From contig QPFY01000003.1 in NCBI GenBank assembly GCA_003665825.1, positions 1,054,001 through 1,118,000 on the forward strand: a stretch of 64,000 bases of DNA, read 5' to 3'. This document shows, piece by piece, positions 32,971 to 44,283 of the stretch; within the stretch, counting starts at the first letter, position 1, and each line of letters opens with the position of its first letter. The notes beneath the pieces were generated by a model that saw only the letters and a program-made list of their open reading frames with translations, was not told the DNA's origin and made no database searches. The stretch comes from Microbotryum silenes-acaulis. Its lineage: Eukaryota; Basidiomycota; Microbotryomycetes; Microbotryales; Microbotryaceae. Position numbers and translations under genes: made by a program.

Positions 32971-35900
32971 ATGGCCGATCAATCCGTCCAGGGGCAATCC
33001 CAGTCCGCGGCACTGACCAGTGCCCAACCCGCTCGGACCCATGTTGTAAGTGTTCGCAGCCTGCTGCGGGTCACGTGCAGAGCCCCTCCCCCTGCCCGCC
33101 CTCCCTGCTCACCCGTCCGACTCTGAACGTTGGCTGTAGTGTCAAGCGCCGGGCTGCACTCATTCGTATGCCCGTATAGAACACCTCGGTGAGCCCCTAT
33201 GCCGGAACCCGTTCTTCAGGTTCGAGTGGGAATGCGCACGCGTGCTGACGCGGTCTCGGCCTCGCGCAGAGCGTCACGCCCGGACACACGAGCCCGGACA
33301 CAAATATTCGTGTACTACCGTGGGTCTCGTATCTGCTTTCCCTGTGAGCAAGATCACGACTGACCCCGCGGATGTATCCATCACAGTGCGGCCGCGGCTT
33401 TGCTCGAATGTGAGCGCGCTTTCTTTCTGGCTGTGGCTGTGGCTGTTTGCTCCGCCTGGACCCGCAACATGATCTTTTCTGGGGCAGTAGCTCATGTCTC
33501 TGCCGGTCCGTACCTTCGTTATGCAGAGACGTACTCAAGCGACACGAAAAGGTGTGGGCTTCAATGCAGCTTCTTCCATTCGAGGTCTTCTGGATGCTGA
33601 ACAAACTCGATATGATACAATCCTTCATTCAGCTGCATCAACGAGACGCCGAGTCGGGACTTTTACAGACAAACTCGACCGTTCGGAAACAGGCTGCTCT
33701 AGAGCGCACTGCAAGGGGTGAGCCGCGTGAAAAAGTTTCACTTCTAACGCCCTTAGGCGGAATGAGATACTACTGACGCCGATGATCCCTCTTCTTTCTT
33801 CTAGCCTGTCTGGCCTGCGCTGCTTCAAAGGTGCGAATTATTTTCTGCTCTTGTCGGGTGGACCCGACCGGGGGTGGCTAAGCGGTTCAGGTTCCCGTCT
33901 TGACAGGTCAAGTGCTCCGGAGTACCCAACTGCGAACGATGTACCAATTCTGGTCGTGACTGCGTCGCAGCGGTTGAACAAAGTACCGATCGTCAGCCCT
34001 CGCGCAAACGAGCTCGACCCGGGTCCCTGTCAGCCAGCGATATCGTCGAGCCGAGCGACTACCTCGTCGACCCCTCGATCGCTAACACCGAGACCGAAGC
34101 GAGGTGCGTGAACTATGCGAAACACTCTCCGCCTGCTCCGGCAGAGGTCCACTAACTCCTCGTCTCGACTCTCAGCCTGTCCCTCATCGAGATGGCGCTC
34201 CAACCGAGTGACGGATTCTCGCTCGACACGGCTCCTACGCGCAACTTCGAAGACGTATCGGGCCACTTTCCATCCGTCCAGACCGATCACAACTCGGACT
34301 TCACCCATACTCTCAACTCGCTATTTCAGCCCATGCTGTCGTTAGGTCCACTTAGCGCTGATGATTTGGCAGACCCCTTCGACACGATCTTCGGCGTCTC
34401 GACCGGACCACTGCAGCTCAACCAAGATAATACCAACTTTTCGTTCGAATGGCTTGGTAATCAGCAACAAACGCCGCTGTGGAACTCGTTCACGTCACCG
34501 CAAGGGGGAAATCCGCCTTTCGACAGCGGTGCAGATGGTGGTGTGCCGTCCTCGCAGGGCAATCGGGTTGGGGGACGCGTTACCTTGGCACCAGGCGGGC
34601 TGGCAACTCGACATGCCTCTCCGGCCGCAGACAACGAGCGCCCTCCCGATCGTCCGTGGCCCATGGTCTGGAATCCGACGGAACATGACAGTCAGATCGA
34701 GGTCGACGGTACGATGCCGGGTGCGTTCGAGAGGGACGAGCTGGCAGACCATGACCCACCGTCGTTTCTTCCGATGGACAACGATGTTCGAATGTGCATC
34801 CTGGAGGCGCTACAGTTTGCCAAATTGCAAGGCCATGGATACCACGCCGTGTTCAGGACCCTTGCAAATATGTCGTTGAAGGTGTACAACCACTTCATCT
34901 CCCTCTACTTCACCCACGTGCACCGGCGATTGCCGATGCTTCACCTCCCGTCATTCAATCCGCGCAAGACGTTCGGACTCTTGCTCCTTTCCATGACCGC
35001 AATAGGAGCGCTGTATGCGCAGATGCCCCGTGCGCACGCCCTGGGGCGCATCTTGATCAGCGTCGCCAAACTAGCGATTGGCGAGCTGACCGTCGACGAC
35101 AATCGACATGCGCGTAGTTTGCCGACCTTGCAGGCGAATCTGCTATGCTCGGTCGCAAAATGGCTCGGCTCGGCTCGGTCTCTCGAGTTGACCGAAGTAT
35201 ATCGAGGCACCCACACGACGGCCCTGCGCCGTTTGGGCATTTTTGAAGACGTCGTGCCGGAGATGGCCCCGGATGCGTCCATCCAGTCGCAGTGGGCGCA
35301 CTTCATCAAGTACGAGGAACGAAAGAGGACGGCTGCGGTGTGCTTCCTACTCGAATCAGAGATGACGACGTTGCTACACTTGCCGCCGCACGTGCCCTTC
35401 GCTGAGCTCCAAGTGGCTCTACCGTGCGACGAAGAGCTGTGGAACGCACCCACGGCCGAAAGGTGGTACGACCTGCGACAATCAAGGTCGAACTCGATGC
35501 AAACGCAGGCGATCGCCAAGCTCATCACCGCCGACACCAACTACTCTCTACCACCCAGCATCGCGATCTCTCCACTAGGCCACGAGGTGCTCGTCAACGG
35601 TCTGCACATCATGATGTACTCTGCTCGGCAGTTGCAGCAGGTCGGGCTCGAACATCTGAGCGAACAGGCCGGTGCACACGTTCGCAAGGCGCTCAGCCGC
35701 CTCAGCAAAGGCTATGACGAATTTTCGCCCGTCTTTGGCGACAACAACAATAGCGATGACGACTTCACGCCCGCCTATGTGTCCTATCACATGGCCCACT
35801 TAGCGTCGTACCTTGCCCTCGCCGATTTGGATGCCGTCGCCGGAAGGGGCTCGTCCGCGAAGAGCCGTACAACGAATCAAAACGTAAGTTTCGGTTGTTA

Positions 35901-36459
35901 CCGGCCCCATTTAACGACAAGGGTATTTCCTGATCCTTCCTATGTGGATCTCACAGCTTATTGCATGGATGAAGTCAAACCCTGATAAAGCTCGTGCCGT
36001 GGCAGTTCACTCCGGACAAGTGATTCGACGCATCCGCGATAAGCCCCTGTTCGGCAAGTCATTCACCCCTCTCGCTGTCTGAGTCCTCTTCGAGGTCGAG
36101 TGCTCACATTTGTGTCTTCCGCACTGGGTCTTGCAGCGACTTACGAGCCCTCTTCAGTGTTTTACGCAGCACTTTGCCTTCATCTGTACGCGCTCTCGGT
36201 CGATCCGCTGCTCAACATCTCGCCGGGACCCATCAGCACCTTCCCGCTCGACCAGGCCCAGCAGGGCGAGCAGGTGATCACATGGGTGGCAATCGGCGGG
36301 TCTTTTGCATCATTACAAGGGGTCGATTGTCTCGCCGGATCAGCGGCCGCCTCACAGGTGTTGATCAGGCTCGCAGGTCTGAGCAATTGGTCCGGACGGG
36401 CGTGGCGGATAGGACATGTGCTCAAAGATGTGCTGCAGGCTGTCGCTTCCTCTCTCTGA
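32971..36459 (+). CDS. Fungal transcription factor with two C2H2 fingers plus Zn2Cys6
   Basis: Predicted 885-aa DNA-binding regulator, the likely local activator or repressor of the catabolic genes. Eleven exons: 32971-33045, 33140-33188, 33270-33319, 33387-33409, 33527-33551, 33633-33717, 33805-33830, 33907-34103, 34176-35883, 35957-36053 and 36137-36459. Finger 1 is C26-x4-C31-x12-H44-x3-H48 and finger 2 is C56-x2-C59-x12-H72-x3-H76. A complete binuclear cluster follows: C104-x2-C107-x6-C114-x5-C120-x2-C123-x6-C130. A basic stretch (SRKRARP) and the fungal-specific middle homology region (YFTHVHRRLPMLHLPSFNP) come next. Cys and His spacings are exact only with this splicing, which supports the model. 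Intron 10 looks GC-AG (G|GCAAGT); reading through would stop at 36079-36081 instead. C2H2-Zn2Cys6 combinations are known in fungi. Confidence 0.9.
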
Positions 36460-36555
36460 GATGGCGCTTGTTGTAACACCATATTCTACAAAGCTGATAT
36501 TAAGAATACGACAACCAACAAAACTATGCAAGCAGAGCACGCCGCCTGGAGACAT

Positions 36556-38747
36556 CTAAACCACCTGAGAGCTTTGCTGAGATTTGCTGTCAGAGTATAC
36601 CGCCGCAGACGCTCGTTCGGCGGGCGCATCGACCTTGGAAGTCATTTGATCCTTGCTCGATGCAAACGTCAAGACCGTAATGATGCCCAACGCGGAGAAA
36701 GCGACGGCGATGTACCAAACGAAGGACAGTCCGTACGCCAGCGCGCTCTGCACGCCCTCGATCGCGCCGAGAACGATGCCCGGTTGGATGCCAGGGATCA
36801 TGAAAGCCTTAGCGATGATGGCCGGATTTTGCGAAGCGATCAGAGGGATCAATTCGGGCAACACCGTCGACGCTTGCGCCGGCGAGAGCCCACCCTTGAA
36901 GGCGCCCGCGGTGATGCGTGCCGGAATTGCCACCGAAAGTTTGTCGCCCAAAACGGCCGAGTAGACGGCCACGCCGACGGCACCTCCAACCGCACGAGCC
37001 GCAACCATCAGAGCCGAAGCGGATCCGATGAATTTGCCGGGAACAGCGAGTTGGGCCACCGCGAAAAGAAGTGCGATAGGAGCCGCGAAGCCAATACCGG
37101 CGAGGGAGCTCATCGCCCCTGTAAACGTAATATCGAAGCAAAGCAGGATCAGAATTTTCCGAACAGCGGCCCGCGGCCCGGTGTATCAAAGAGCGACAAG
37201 ACTTACATCCAATTGCGCTATCGTTGCGATCGCTCAACGCGAGACCGATGCAAGCTCCGAGGTAGAGCAAGTAGCCGATAACGAGAGGGAGGCGGAACTC
37301 CTTGAAGCGGTCGACGTACCATCCGTTGACGAAGAAGAGCGGAACTGAGGTCAGGTAAAAGGGGGCTAGGTAGATGTTTGCTTTGAAAGCATCCTGAGGC
37401 GCCCACAACCCCGCAGCAGCGACGGGAAGGAACGCAAGGATGGAGAAGAAGATGGTGCCTTCGACGAAAGCTGCCACAAGGGCCAAGGGGAAGTTGCGAT
37501 GGGAGAACATGGCATGGTGAAAAAGCCCGACCTCCGTCCCCTTCCACTCGTACACGCCAAAGACGACCATCAGTGCGATGCCAGACACAAGAGGTCCGAG
37601 TGTTTTCCCAGCCTTCCATCCAGCCGTGCCGCCTTGGGTGCAACCGACCAGGAACAAGCACAAAGATGCGATCACGAGGACGTAGCCGATCCAGTCGAGT
37701 CGGGCAAGCTTCTGCCCGAACGGCAGGCTTCGCTCTTCTGTCGGGCGCGGCGGAGGGCGGTAAACGATCAACAACAACAGGAACATCATTGAAAACAGTC
37801 CAATCGCAATGTACTGCATGTATGTGAGGGAGGGAGAAGGTCAGTACCGGTGTCAACGCGCCGTGCGTGCCAGCTGGTATCCAGGCCGGATGGGTGCACA
37901 GCAAGCGACTTACGAAGCAGGTGCGCCATCCGTTCAGAGAGTTATTGGCCACCAGTCGGGCAGAAGTAATGACACCCAGTCCTCCTCCAAGAGATGCAGC
38001 AAAGTTGGTGGCACCTTGGACCTTTCCTCGGTGCTGGCGCGGGAACACTTCGGCGGGGATGGCATATCCGGCCCCGACGGCGGACATGCCGATCGAAACA
38101 ATGCCTTGACCCACAAGTCCCATACCGAAGGAAGTAGCACGCGAAGCAACGACAGAGCCGCTGATATACCGAACAATTCGATTGTGTCAGAGTAAGTATG
38201 CATTGAGGTCGACTTTCAATGAGTGGCGCGCGACTTACACAACAGCAATGAACGAGACGACAACCAAGATCCATCGACGATCGAACAGATCACTTGCGTA
38301 CATCAACGGGGGTCCCACGCATGCTTGGAACGTGCTGACAATATTGATGAGCTATGTGAACGGATTCAAAGGCGTTAGACTGAGTCTGACTGTGATGTAG
38401 GTGTCGATAGGTGCGAGCGAGTCTTACCCAGATTGACTGCGCCGAGTTACCGAGCGCGGCACCCATCGACGAGCGGAAGATGGACGTCGTGGCGAGATGC
38501 CACGAGATAGTGAAGTAGAACAAGCAGCCGATTGCGGCGTAGGCCCATGACCTCCAAGTGATCTGAACACGTGCCAGAAGAGAACGGAGGAATCAGTGGA
38601 CTGAGAGCCAAATTCGTTGCGCATGCGACTGGGCGAGTTCCTTCCACTCACTAAGGTGTCTTGAGTTTCAGACTCAGCTGGGTGAGTGAAGCCCTCGATC
38701 CGGTCGATGTGCTGATCCTCATGCTTTTCCAAGGTGGGTGTAGACAT
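36556..38747 (-). CDS. Major facilitator superfamily transporter
   Basis: Predicted 586-aa integral membrane transporter, probably of the 14-TM TRI12/siderophore-type proton-antiport group. Exons are 38652-38747, 38428-38562, 38239-38351, 37914-38160, 37207-37813 and 36556-37118. The N-terminal cytosolic tail (MSTPTLEKHEDQH) is followed by WRSWAYAAIGCLFYF, the loop DLFDRRWILVV of the MFS motif A type, AGYAIPAEVFPRQHRGK (a motif found after TM4-5 in this group), RPPPRPTEERSLP in the central loop and many hydrophobic segments. The C-terminal tail is Ser/Gln-rich. Its stop is 96 bp from the regulator's stop (convergent). A cluster-motif copy lies about 230 bp upstream of its ATG. Import of an aromatic substrate or export of an intermediate are both possible. 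Confidence 0.88.
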
Positions 38748-39351
38748 TCTTGCGTCCGTTCCACAAGGTGATCTAGAGCAAGGCGAAGGGGTAGAGAAGA
38801 GGCGAAAGATATACTTACGTTGTGTCTGGTTTTGAAGGCAATGGTGCCCCAGGAAACCCCGCACCCGTCCTGGCGAGGACGCCGACGCGCCCGAGGGGTG
38901 GGCGGAGCGCCGGGGCCCCCCATCCATCATGTGATACCGATCGCTGTGGGAATGTCAGCCGAGGCGAGGCACGCGCCGAGTGGGCGATACGATAGAGCTG
39001 CTTTTTCCGATCATCCGAACGTGGCTCCACTGAGTTTAATCAGATCGTCAAGTCTCGGTGCAGATACCTACTACGTTCCTGAGTAATCTCGACGAGAGAT
39101 AGGTATACCCGGCATCTCCCACCAGTCCAGCAGAGCTCATGCTCGTTGACCCCTTGATTCCGTGGCCGAAGTAAGCTCGCTCGCTACAAGGACCGAAGGT
39201 TCTCCCATCTGGGTTGACTATACCTATACCGAGTAGACTCTTATTGCTGATACAGTACAAGGTTGGGGTGGTGCGCCAAATCACGACTACATTGCCTAAG
39301 ATATGCAGCCGAGGATCTAACTTAAATTGGTGTGAGACGAGCAGAACAAAA
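38748..39351 (-). promoter_or_regulatory. Upstream region of the MFS gene with a CCGAGTGGGCG site
   Basis: CCGAGTGGGCG occurs at 38976-38986, and a variant CCCGAGGGGTGGGCGG lies near 38890-38905. The region also contains the 3' end of the hydrolase gene. No further gene is seen. Confidence 0.45.
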
Positions 39352-41488
39352 TCAAACCACGGGGATCTGCAGCCAGTTTTCGTGCTCGGGGCCGAAGTAA
39401 AACACGTTCTTTCCGGCGAATGACTCTTCACTACGATCGGTCAGTTCGTCGTGGGTGAAGATACCGCAGCCTTGGGTATCGCCCGTCGCGACCTAAGTAA
39501 ATCAAGAGAGAATCCGTTTGTCAGCTCATTGCGTGTCTGGGCATCGGGTACATGTAGTCGCTGGCTCACCTCGAACACGAGGGAGCTTCCGGGGCTGAGG
39601 ACGACGGCTGTGGGCCATACTTCCACAAGGAGGTTGTAAGGCTTGTCGGCTTCGAGCAGAGACACGTCCTTGCTCGAGTAGTTGCGGTGGGGCAGCCAGT
39701 CTCGGTGGCGAGGACTCTTCTCGTCGATTGCTCGCAGGGAAGCGCGCAGCCAGCCCTTGCAGAGAGGGACAGGATCACCGGCAGTACCTGACGGCATAGA
39801 AAAGCCACTCGTCTCAGCACTGAATACCCCAGATACCAAATAAGGGGGAACGCTGGACTGACCAGTGTAGAAGATCTGCTTTCCGTTGGCATCAAAGTGG
39901 CGGAGCGTGCAGAAAAGATCGAGGTCGTTCGGCGCAGTGCCGTCCTCGCGACGCGCAACACCGACGACAAAGTTCGCGAGCAAATGACCGGCGAGTTCTG
40001 TCTCCTTGTCAAATACCATCTTGAAGTTCAAGGGGTCCGATCGGCCCAAGGCATCAATCGTTAACTTGGAGTCTTGTTGGACAGGCTCGAGCTTCATCGA
40101 ATGCCCCTTCGGGTCCGAGCTGGGGTGCAGGTTCAGTCGCTGGTACTTGGTGCGCTCGATCGGCCACGACGTCTCTTCTCGTGACTCAAAAATGGCATCG
40201 GCCTCGAGGGTTCCGAATCCAGGGTTACCCTTGCGGATCAAGAGGTTCACAGCGGGAACGCCGTTGTTCGGCCCCTTCTGCCATCCTCGGTCGTCCTCGT
40301 TCTTGAGCCAGGCATCCAAGACTGAAGATGGGGAGAAGTGTTCAATGGCATCCGCAATCAGCCGCCGAGAGAGCACTTCGTTGCCTGGAAGCCCGGGATG
40401 ATGCTGCTACTCACAAGATTTTTGGAGTTGTACATAGTGCGGCAAGAAGAAGGGCAAGTCATGGCGACCGGCGATGAACCAGAGCCACTTGTTTTTCGTT
40501 CCGGCCTCGAGGTAACCGACGACGTTGCCGCGTAAGTGAAGGGTGTTGCCACCGAGGTTGGCAACGGAAAGGGTTGGGACATCGATGTCTCCGAGGTCAT
40601 AGGTACGGCTGCGGTAGTACTCTTCGTCCAAGTAACGGTTCTTGCGGTTGTCGATCGTCTGGTCGTGGCGATTGGCTTCTCGCTCCTCATCGCTGAGCTC
40701 GCCCTCGATACACTCGGGTCCGAGAGGAGGTCCAGGGGGGCCGAAGGGTCCCCATCCGCGGGGGCGCTTTTCGGGGTTACCGTATTGCATCGTCACGACT
40801 TGATTGAACCACCACGTCTTGATGAAGCCGTTGGAAAGAATACCACCTTGCCGGCATCGGTCACGGTAATAGTCCGTCATTCCCTCCCAAGGAACGATGC
40901 AGGCCAGACCCTTGGGTCGTCGGGCGGCGACTCGCCATTGCGTTCCTCCGAAGTACGAGATCCCGAGAAGTCCGACTTTGCCAGTGGACCACTCTTGGTC
41001 GGCGGCCCATTCGATACAGTCGAAGAAATCGATCGACGTTTGAGCCGACATGGTGTCGAGGAAACCTGGGGAAGAGCCGATCCCGCGCTCGTCCACGCGG
41101 ACGACGACGTAGCCTTGTCGGACCCAGTACTGCAGAAAAGGAAAACTGAACATATTGGGCTTATGAAAAAGCGACCGCCATCCAGGCGCTAGACGCGAAA
41201 ACTCACATCGGGGTGGGGAGTTTCCCAAGCTGAAAGCTCGCCCTTTTGCTCGTCAGGGATCTCAGCATAGGAGCGCGTGTGGAACTTGGAGTAAGGTGCA
41301 TCCTTGCCGTAGGGTCCCATCGTCATTAGGACGGGGTAGCGGCCTTGCTCATGCGGGCGGTACACGTTGGCGCGGCACAGACCGCCGTCTTTCAGAGGAA
41401 TGTCGACATTCTTGTCGAAGAGGACGGTCGACGTCTTGGTCGAACTGAGAATGGCGTTGGCGCCGACTTTGGGGAAGGGGATTGGCAT
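39352..41488 (-). CDS. CocE/NonD-family alpha/beta hydrolase (X-Pro dipeptidyl-peptidase S15-like)
   Basis: Predicted 604-aa hydrolase related to bacterial cocaine esterase and X-prolyl dipeptidyl aminopeptidases. Exons are 41207-41488, 40415-41129, 39863-40321, 39570-39787 and 39352-39492. It starts at the ATG of MPIPFPKVG; a preceding TTG cannot serve. Family features are VDIPLKDGGLCRANVYRP, VLMTMGPYGKD, VVVRVDERGIGSSPG, and the nucleophile elbow GLLGISYFGGTQW (Ser near 152). A Gly/Pro-rich segment (PRGWGPFGPPGPPLGP) and a C-terminal jelly-roll domain with RASLRAIDEKSPRHRDWLPH follow, the typical CocE three-domain layout. No secretion signal is seen, so intracellular. In this setting it would most simply release an aromatic acid or alcohol from an ester or amide. 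Intron 3 uses GTCAGT. Confidence 0.88.
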
Positions 41489-41845
41489 GGTGCTACTCGA
41501 CAAGTCGGGTGCAGAAGTGAGGTAAGGAGTGCTTGCAAGCCCTATGGAAGGAAAATGGGATCACTAGCGGCTACTCCAAGCCCGACAGGGTCCGACACTT
41601 CGGCGCTTTTTACGACCTGAGTTGGGAACCGAGTGGGCGGTAAGGAACCGAGTGGGCCTGGGCGTCACAGCAGGCCCCCTGCTTTTCGGAGGCGGCGCTG
41701 CGGGCCAACTTTGCTGCCGAGATTCGGGAAAGGATTCCACCCACTCCGCTACTTTATCAGGCCGCTATATCACTCAGCAAGGTTAACTCTTTGTCACCGC
41801 CCCCCCACCTCGCCAAAATCGTCCCGCAAACCGAAACGCAACACC
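41489..41845. promoter_or_regulatory. Divergent promoter with two direct CCGAGTGGGC repeats
   Basis: GGAACCGAGTGGGC occurs exactly twice in direct orientation, at 41625-41638 and 41644-41657, 19 bp apart, between the starts of the hydrolase and the cupin genes. This is the clearest instance of the motif shared by the cluster promoters. A 19-bp spacing would place two dimers about two helical turns apart. Confidence 0.6.
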
Positions 41846-42498
41846 ATGTCTGGCATTCCGCAATCCAACCTCCCCCCCGTCCGACGAGTGGTCACGGCCC
41901 ACAGCGACGACGGCACCGCTAAAGTCTGGATCGACGAGGAAGTGCCCCGAGTATCTCCCCCCGGTTTCACCAGTGGTGTCGCCTTCGCCTTGCCTTGGGT
42001 CACCGAGCACAGTCCCGCCGATTGCCAGACGACCGTTGATGGCAAGACCTTGCCCGTCGGCGAGTTGACCCGCGACGAAGGCTCGGTCGTGCGCTACGTC
42101 GAGTTTGAGCCCGGACACGTCAGCCCGATGCACCGAACGACCTCGTTGGACTACGGCTTTGTCATCTTCGGCAAGCTCGAGGTGCGACAATTCCGAGGCA
42201 ATTTTGGGTGCCGAGGACAATCACTGATCAGAAGCTTTCCCCTTCTTCTAGATGCACCTTCCCGACGGCAGTGTTACGACCGTGAACCCCGGAGACGTCG
42301 TCGTGCAGCGCGGAACGAACCACCAATGGGTCAACCCCTCCAAGACGGAATGGGCGAGTGAGTCAGAATCGAACGATCAATGACGCAGACTTGGCACTGA
42401 CATCCTTCCTTTGCTCACTAGGGATGGTCTACGTCTTATTGCCCTCGAAGCCGGTCGTCATCAATGGAGAAGAGCTGGCCCCTATCTCCATTCATTAA
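41846..42498 (+). CDS. Small single-domain cupin protein
   Basis: Predicted 172-aa protein of the cupin_2 type, a metal-binding beta-barrel. Exons are 41846-42181, 42252-42357 and 42422-42498. Cupin motif 1 is seen in EPGHVSPMHRTTSLDYGFVIFGK and motif 2 in PGDVVVQRGTNHQWVN, with the metal-binding His pattern partly altered (MHRTT rather than HxH). The end is NGEELAPISIH. It is too short to be homogentisate dioxygenase (about 440 aa) or a bicupin gentisate dioxygenase, so I would call it an isomerase, accessory or regulatory cupin rather than the ring-opening enzyme. It is divergent from the hydrolase and convergent with the fumarylacetoacetase gene. Confidence 0.82.
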
Positions 42499-42733
42499 AT
42501 GTCGATCTATCCACTTGGAATTCAGTGTACCAAATTCGCAGCACATCGAATGTTGACTTTCAAGTAGAGCATGCTATGCACCACAAGGCAATCACAGCTA
42601 CCTTCCGTGCCTGTCTCCGTCGGGGCAGAATTTGCCCCATTGTCGTCATGTGCTCAATTCGGGTAGATGAGCGCATTTAGGTACTTCCAACTACTGAGTT
42701 TATGACGATTACAAGAACACTGAGGACCCAGAA

Positions 42734-44283
42734 TTAGATCATTTTCAAACTTTTGGTCGGGTTGACCTTGCCCTTAAGGTCGCCGAAGCCAACTTTCGCT
42801 CCGTCGACACCAGCGGAAGCCGTGAAGATAACCTCGTCACCATCGTGGATCCATCGTCGCTCGTACTTGCCGACTTGAAGGGGTCGCTTGCCAGCCTGAG
42901 AGAGCTCGAGCATGCAACCCTGAGCGGCGTCGCCTTCGTTCGAGATCGTGCCCGATCCGAGTAGATCGCCGGTCGAGATACGCGCACCGGCGTAGGTCTG
43001 GTATGCGATCAGTTGGGGGAAAGACCAGAACATCTGGTCGAATTGAGCTCGGGAAACCGGGTGGGCCGTCGAAGGATCCTCGGCAACTGCGCAGCGTGGA
43101 GAAGAAGCAAGGATCAGTAGTGGACCAGCAGCTGGCGAACGGTCACTGTTCTCTCATCTCTGATTTACCTCGAAGGAATGTTTCGCAGTCGATGCGAAAG
43201 TTGGACTTGGCTCCCGGCGCCTCGGCAAGGTACTCGGGTTGCTCGAAAGGCGTGCCCTCCAATCGGGGAGGAAGTTCAGCAGCGAACGGCTTGAGGGCAT
43301 CGGGAGTGACGACCCAGGGTGAGATCGTGGTTGCGAAGGATTTGCCGTTGAAAGGACCCAAGGGAACCATCTCGAACGCTTGGATGTCACGAGCGGACCA
43401 ATCGTTGAGGAGAACGTAGCCGAAGATGTGATCTTGTGCCGAACTAGGGCTCAGAGCAGTGCCTTCTTCCGTCGGATTGGCAACGAAGGCACCCTGGGGA
43501 TTCCAGACAAGGGTTTGCAATTGCGTCAGCAGTTGGACGTGATCAAAGTTCTTCGCGAAGCTGTGTGTACCCTCATCCGAAGGCAAGAACTCACAATCTC
43601 GAACTCCCAGTCCAAAGCCTTGCACTCTCCAATCTCGACCTCACGCTGAGCCGAAAAAGCCCTGGTCTGTCCTCGAGGTCGCGTGATCTCTTCTGAGACT
43701 GAGACCGTCCCCGCACGACCATTGTAAACCATCGGCAAGGCATTGAAAGAAGCGGGAAGCTTGGTATCAGGGCCAAAGATGGCTCGACCGGCGTTCGTGC
43801 CGTGGGCGGGGAAGACGGAATAATCCACAAAATCGGGAATTTGGAAAGGGAGGCATGGCTTGACGGAGTTGAGGGGGAGTACGACGCTCTTTTGGGCGGC
43901 AGAGTCTTGTTGAAACTTGTTCGAGTTGGATGAGGTTAAAAGTTTTTGGATCGCGGATCGAGTGTTGGAGCGGACGGAGGGGGACAAGGTAGCGAAAGCG
44001 TTGAGGGTCGGCTGCGCAAGTCATTCGGGTCACCCATCAATTCCAGCTCAAAACGGATTGCGACACAAGTTGCAGCTTCAGGGTGGCTCACTTGGGAGAA
44101 GACATCCGAGTTGGATCCTAAAGCATCCGCCAATAAACCCGCTTTCTCAATTTTACTTAAGTCGACAACATTATCGCCGATTCGCGAAGCGCCGACTCGA
44201 ACTCCGTCCGCTCGCTCGACGATGCCGAAGGGGATGTTGGCCAGGGAGAAGTGCGACTCGGGCGAGACTTGAAGCCAAGACAT
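42734..44283 (-). CDS. Fumarylacetoacetase-type C-C hydrolase
   Basis: Predicted 428-aa enzyme matching full-length fumarylacetoacetase, which splits fumarylacetoacetate into fumarate and acetoacetate. Exons are 44092-44283, 43595-44011, 43169-43493 and 42734-43086. The N-terminal domain (SPESHFSLANIPFGIVE) and the catalytic domain are both present. Landmarks are DYSVFPAHGTNAG, HIFGYVLLNDWSARDIQAFE, VPLGPFNGKSFATTISPWVV, YAGARISTGDLLGSGTIS and GFGDLKGKV. The metal-binding E-x-E area reads DWEFEIGAFVANP. In tyrosine breakdown it follows homogentisate dioxygenase and maleylacetoacetate isomerase, neither of which is in this window, so here it may act on another acylpyruvate or diketo acid. It could also be the genome's only copy, placed in the cluster. 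Confidence 0.9.

Noticed and set aside
36054..36081. Alternative stop of the regulator by reading through intron 10
   Set aside because: Read-through ends early at 36079-36081; splicing G|GCAAGT to the TTGCAG acceptor restores a hydrophobic C-terminal region typical of fungal regulators.
36526..37281. Plus-strand open frame of 251 codons
   Set aside because: Antisense to the MFS transporter, whose conserved frame and splice sites are clear.
41129..41503. Hydrolase start at the TTG-initiated frame 41503
   Set aside because: TTG is not a likely fungal start; the ATG at 41486-41488 is the first in frame.
41846..42498. Cupin as the missing homogentisate or gentisate dioxygenase
   Set aside because: At 172 aa with one altered cupin motif it is far too short and lacks the bicupin or HGD features.
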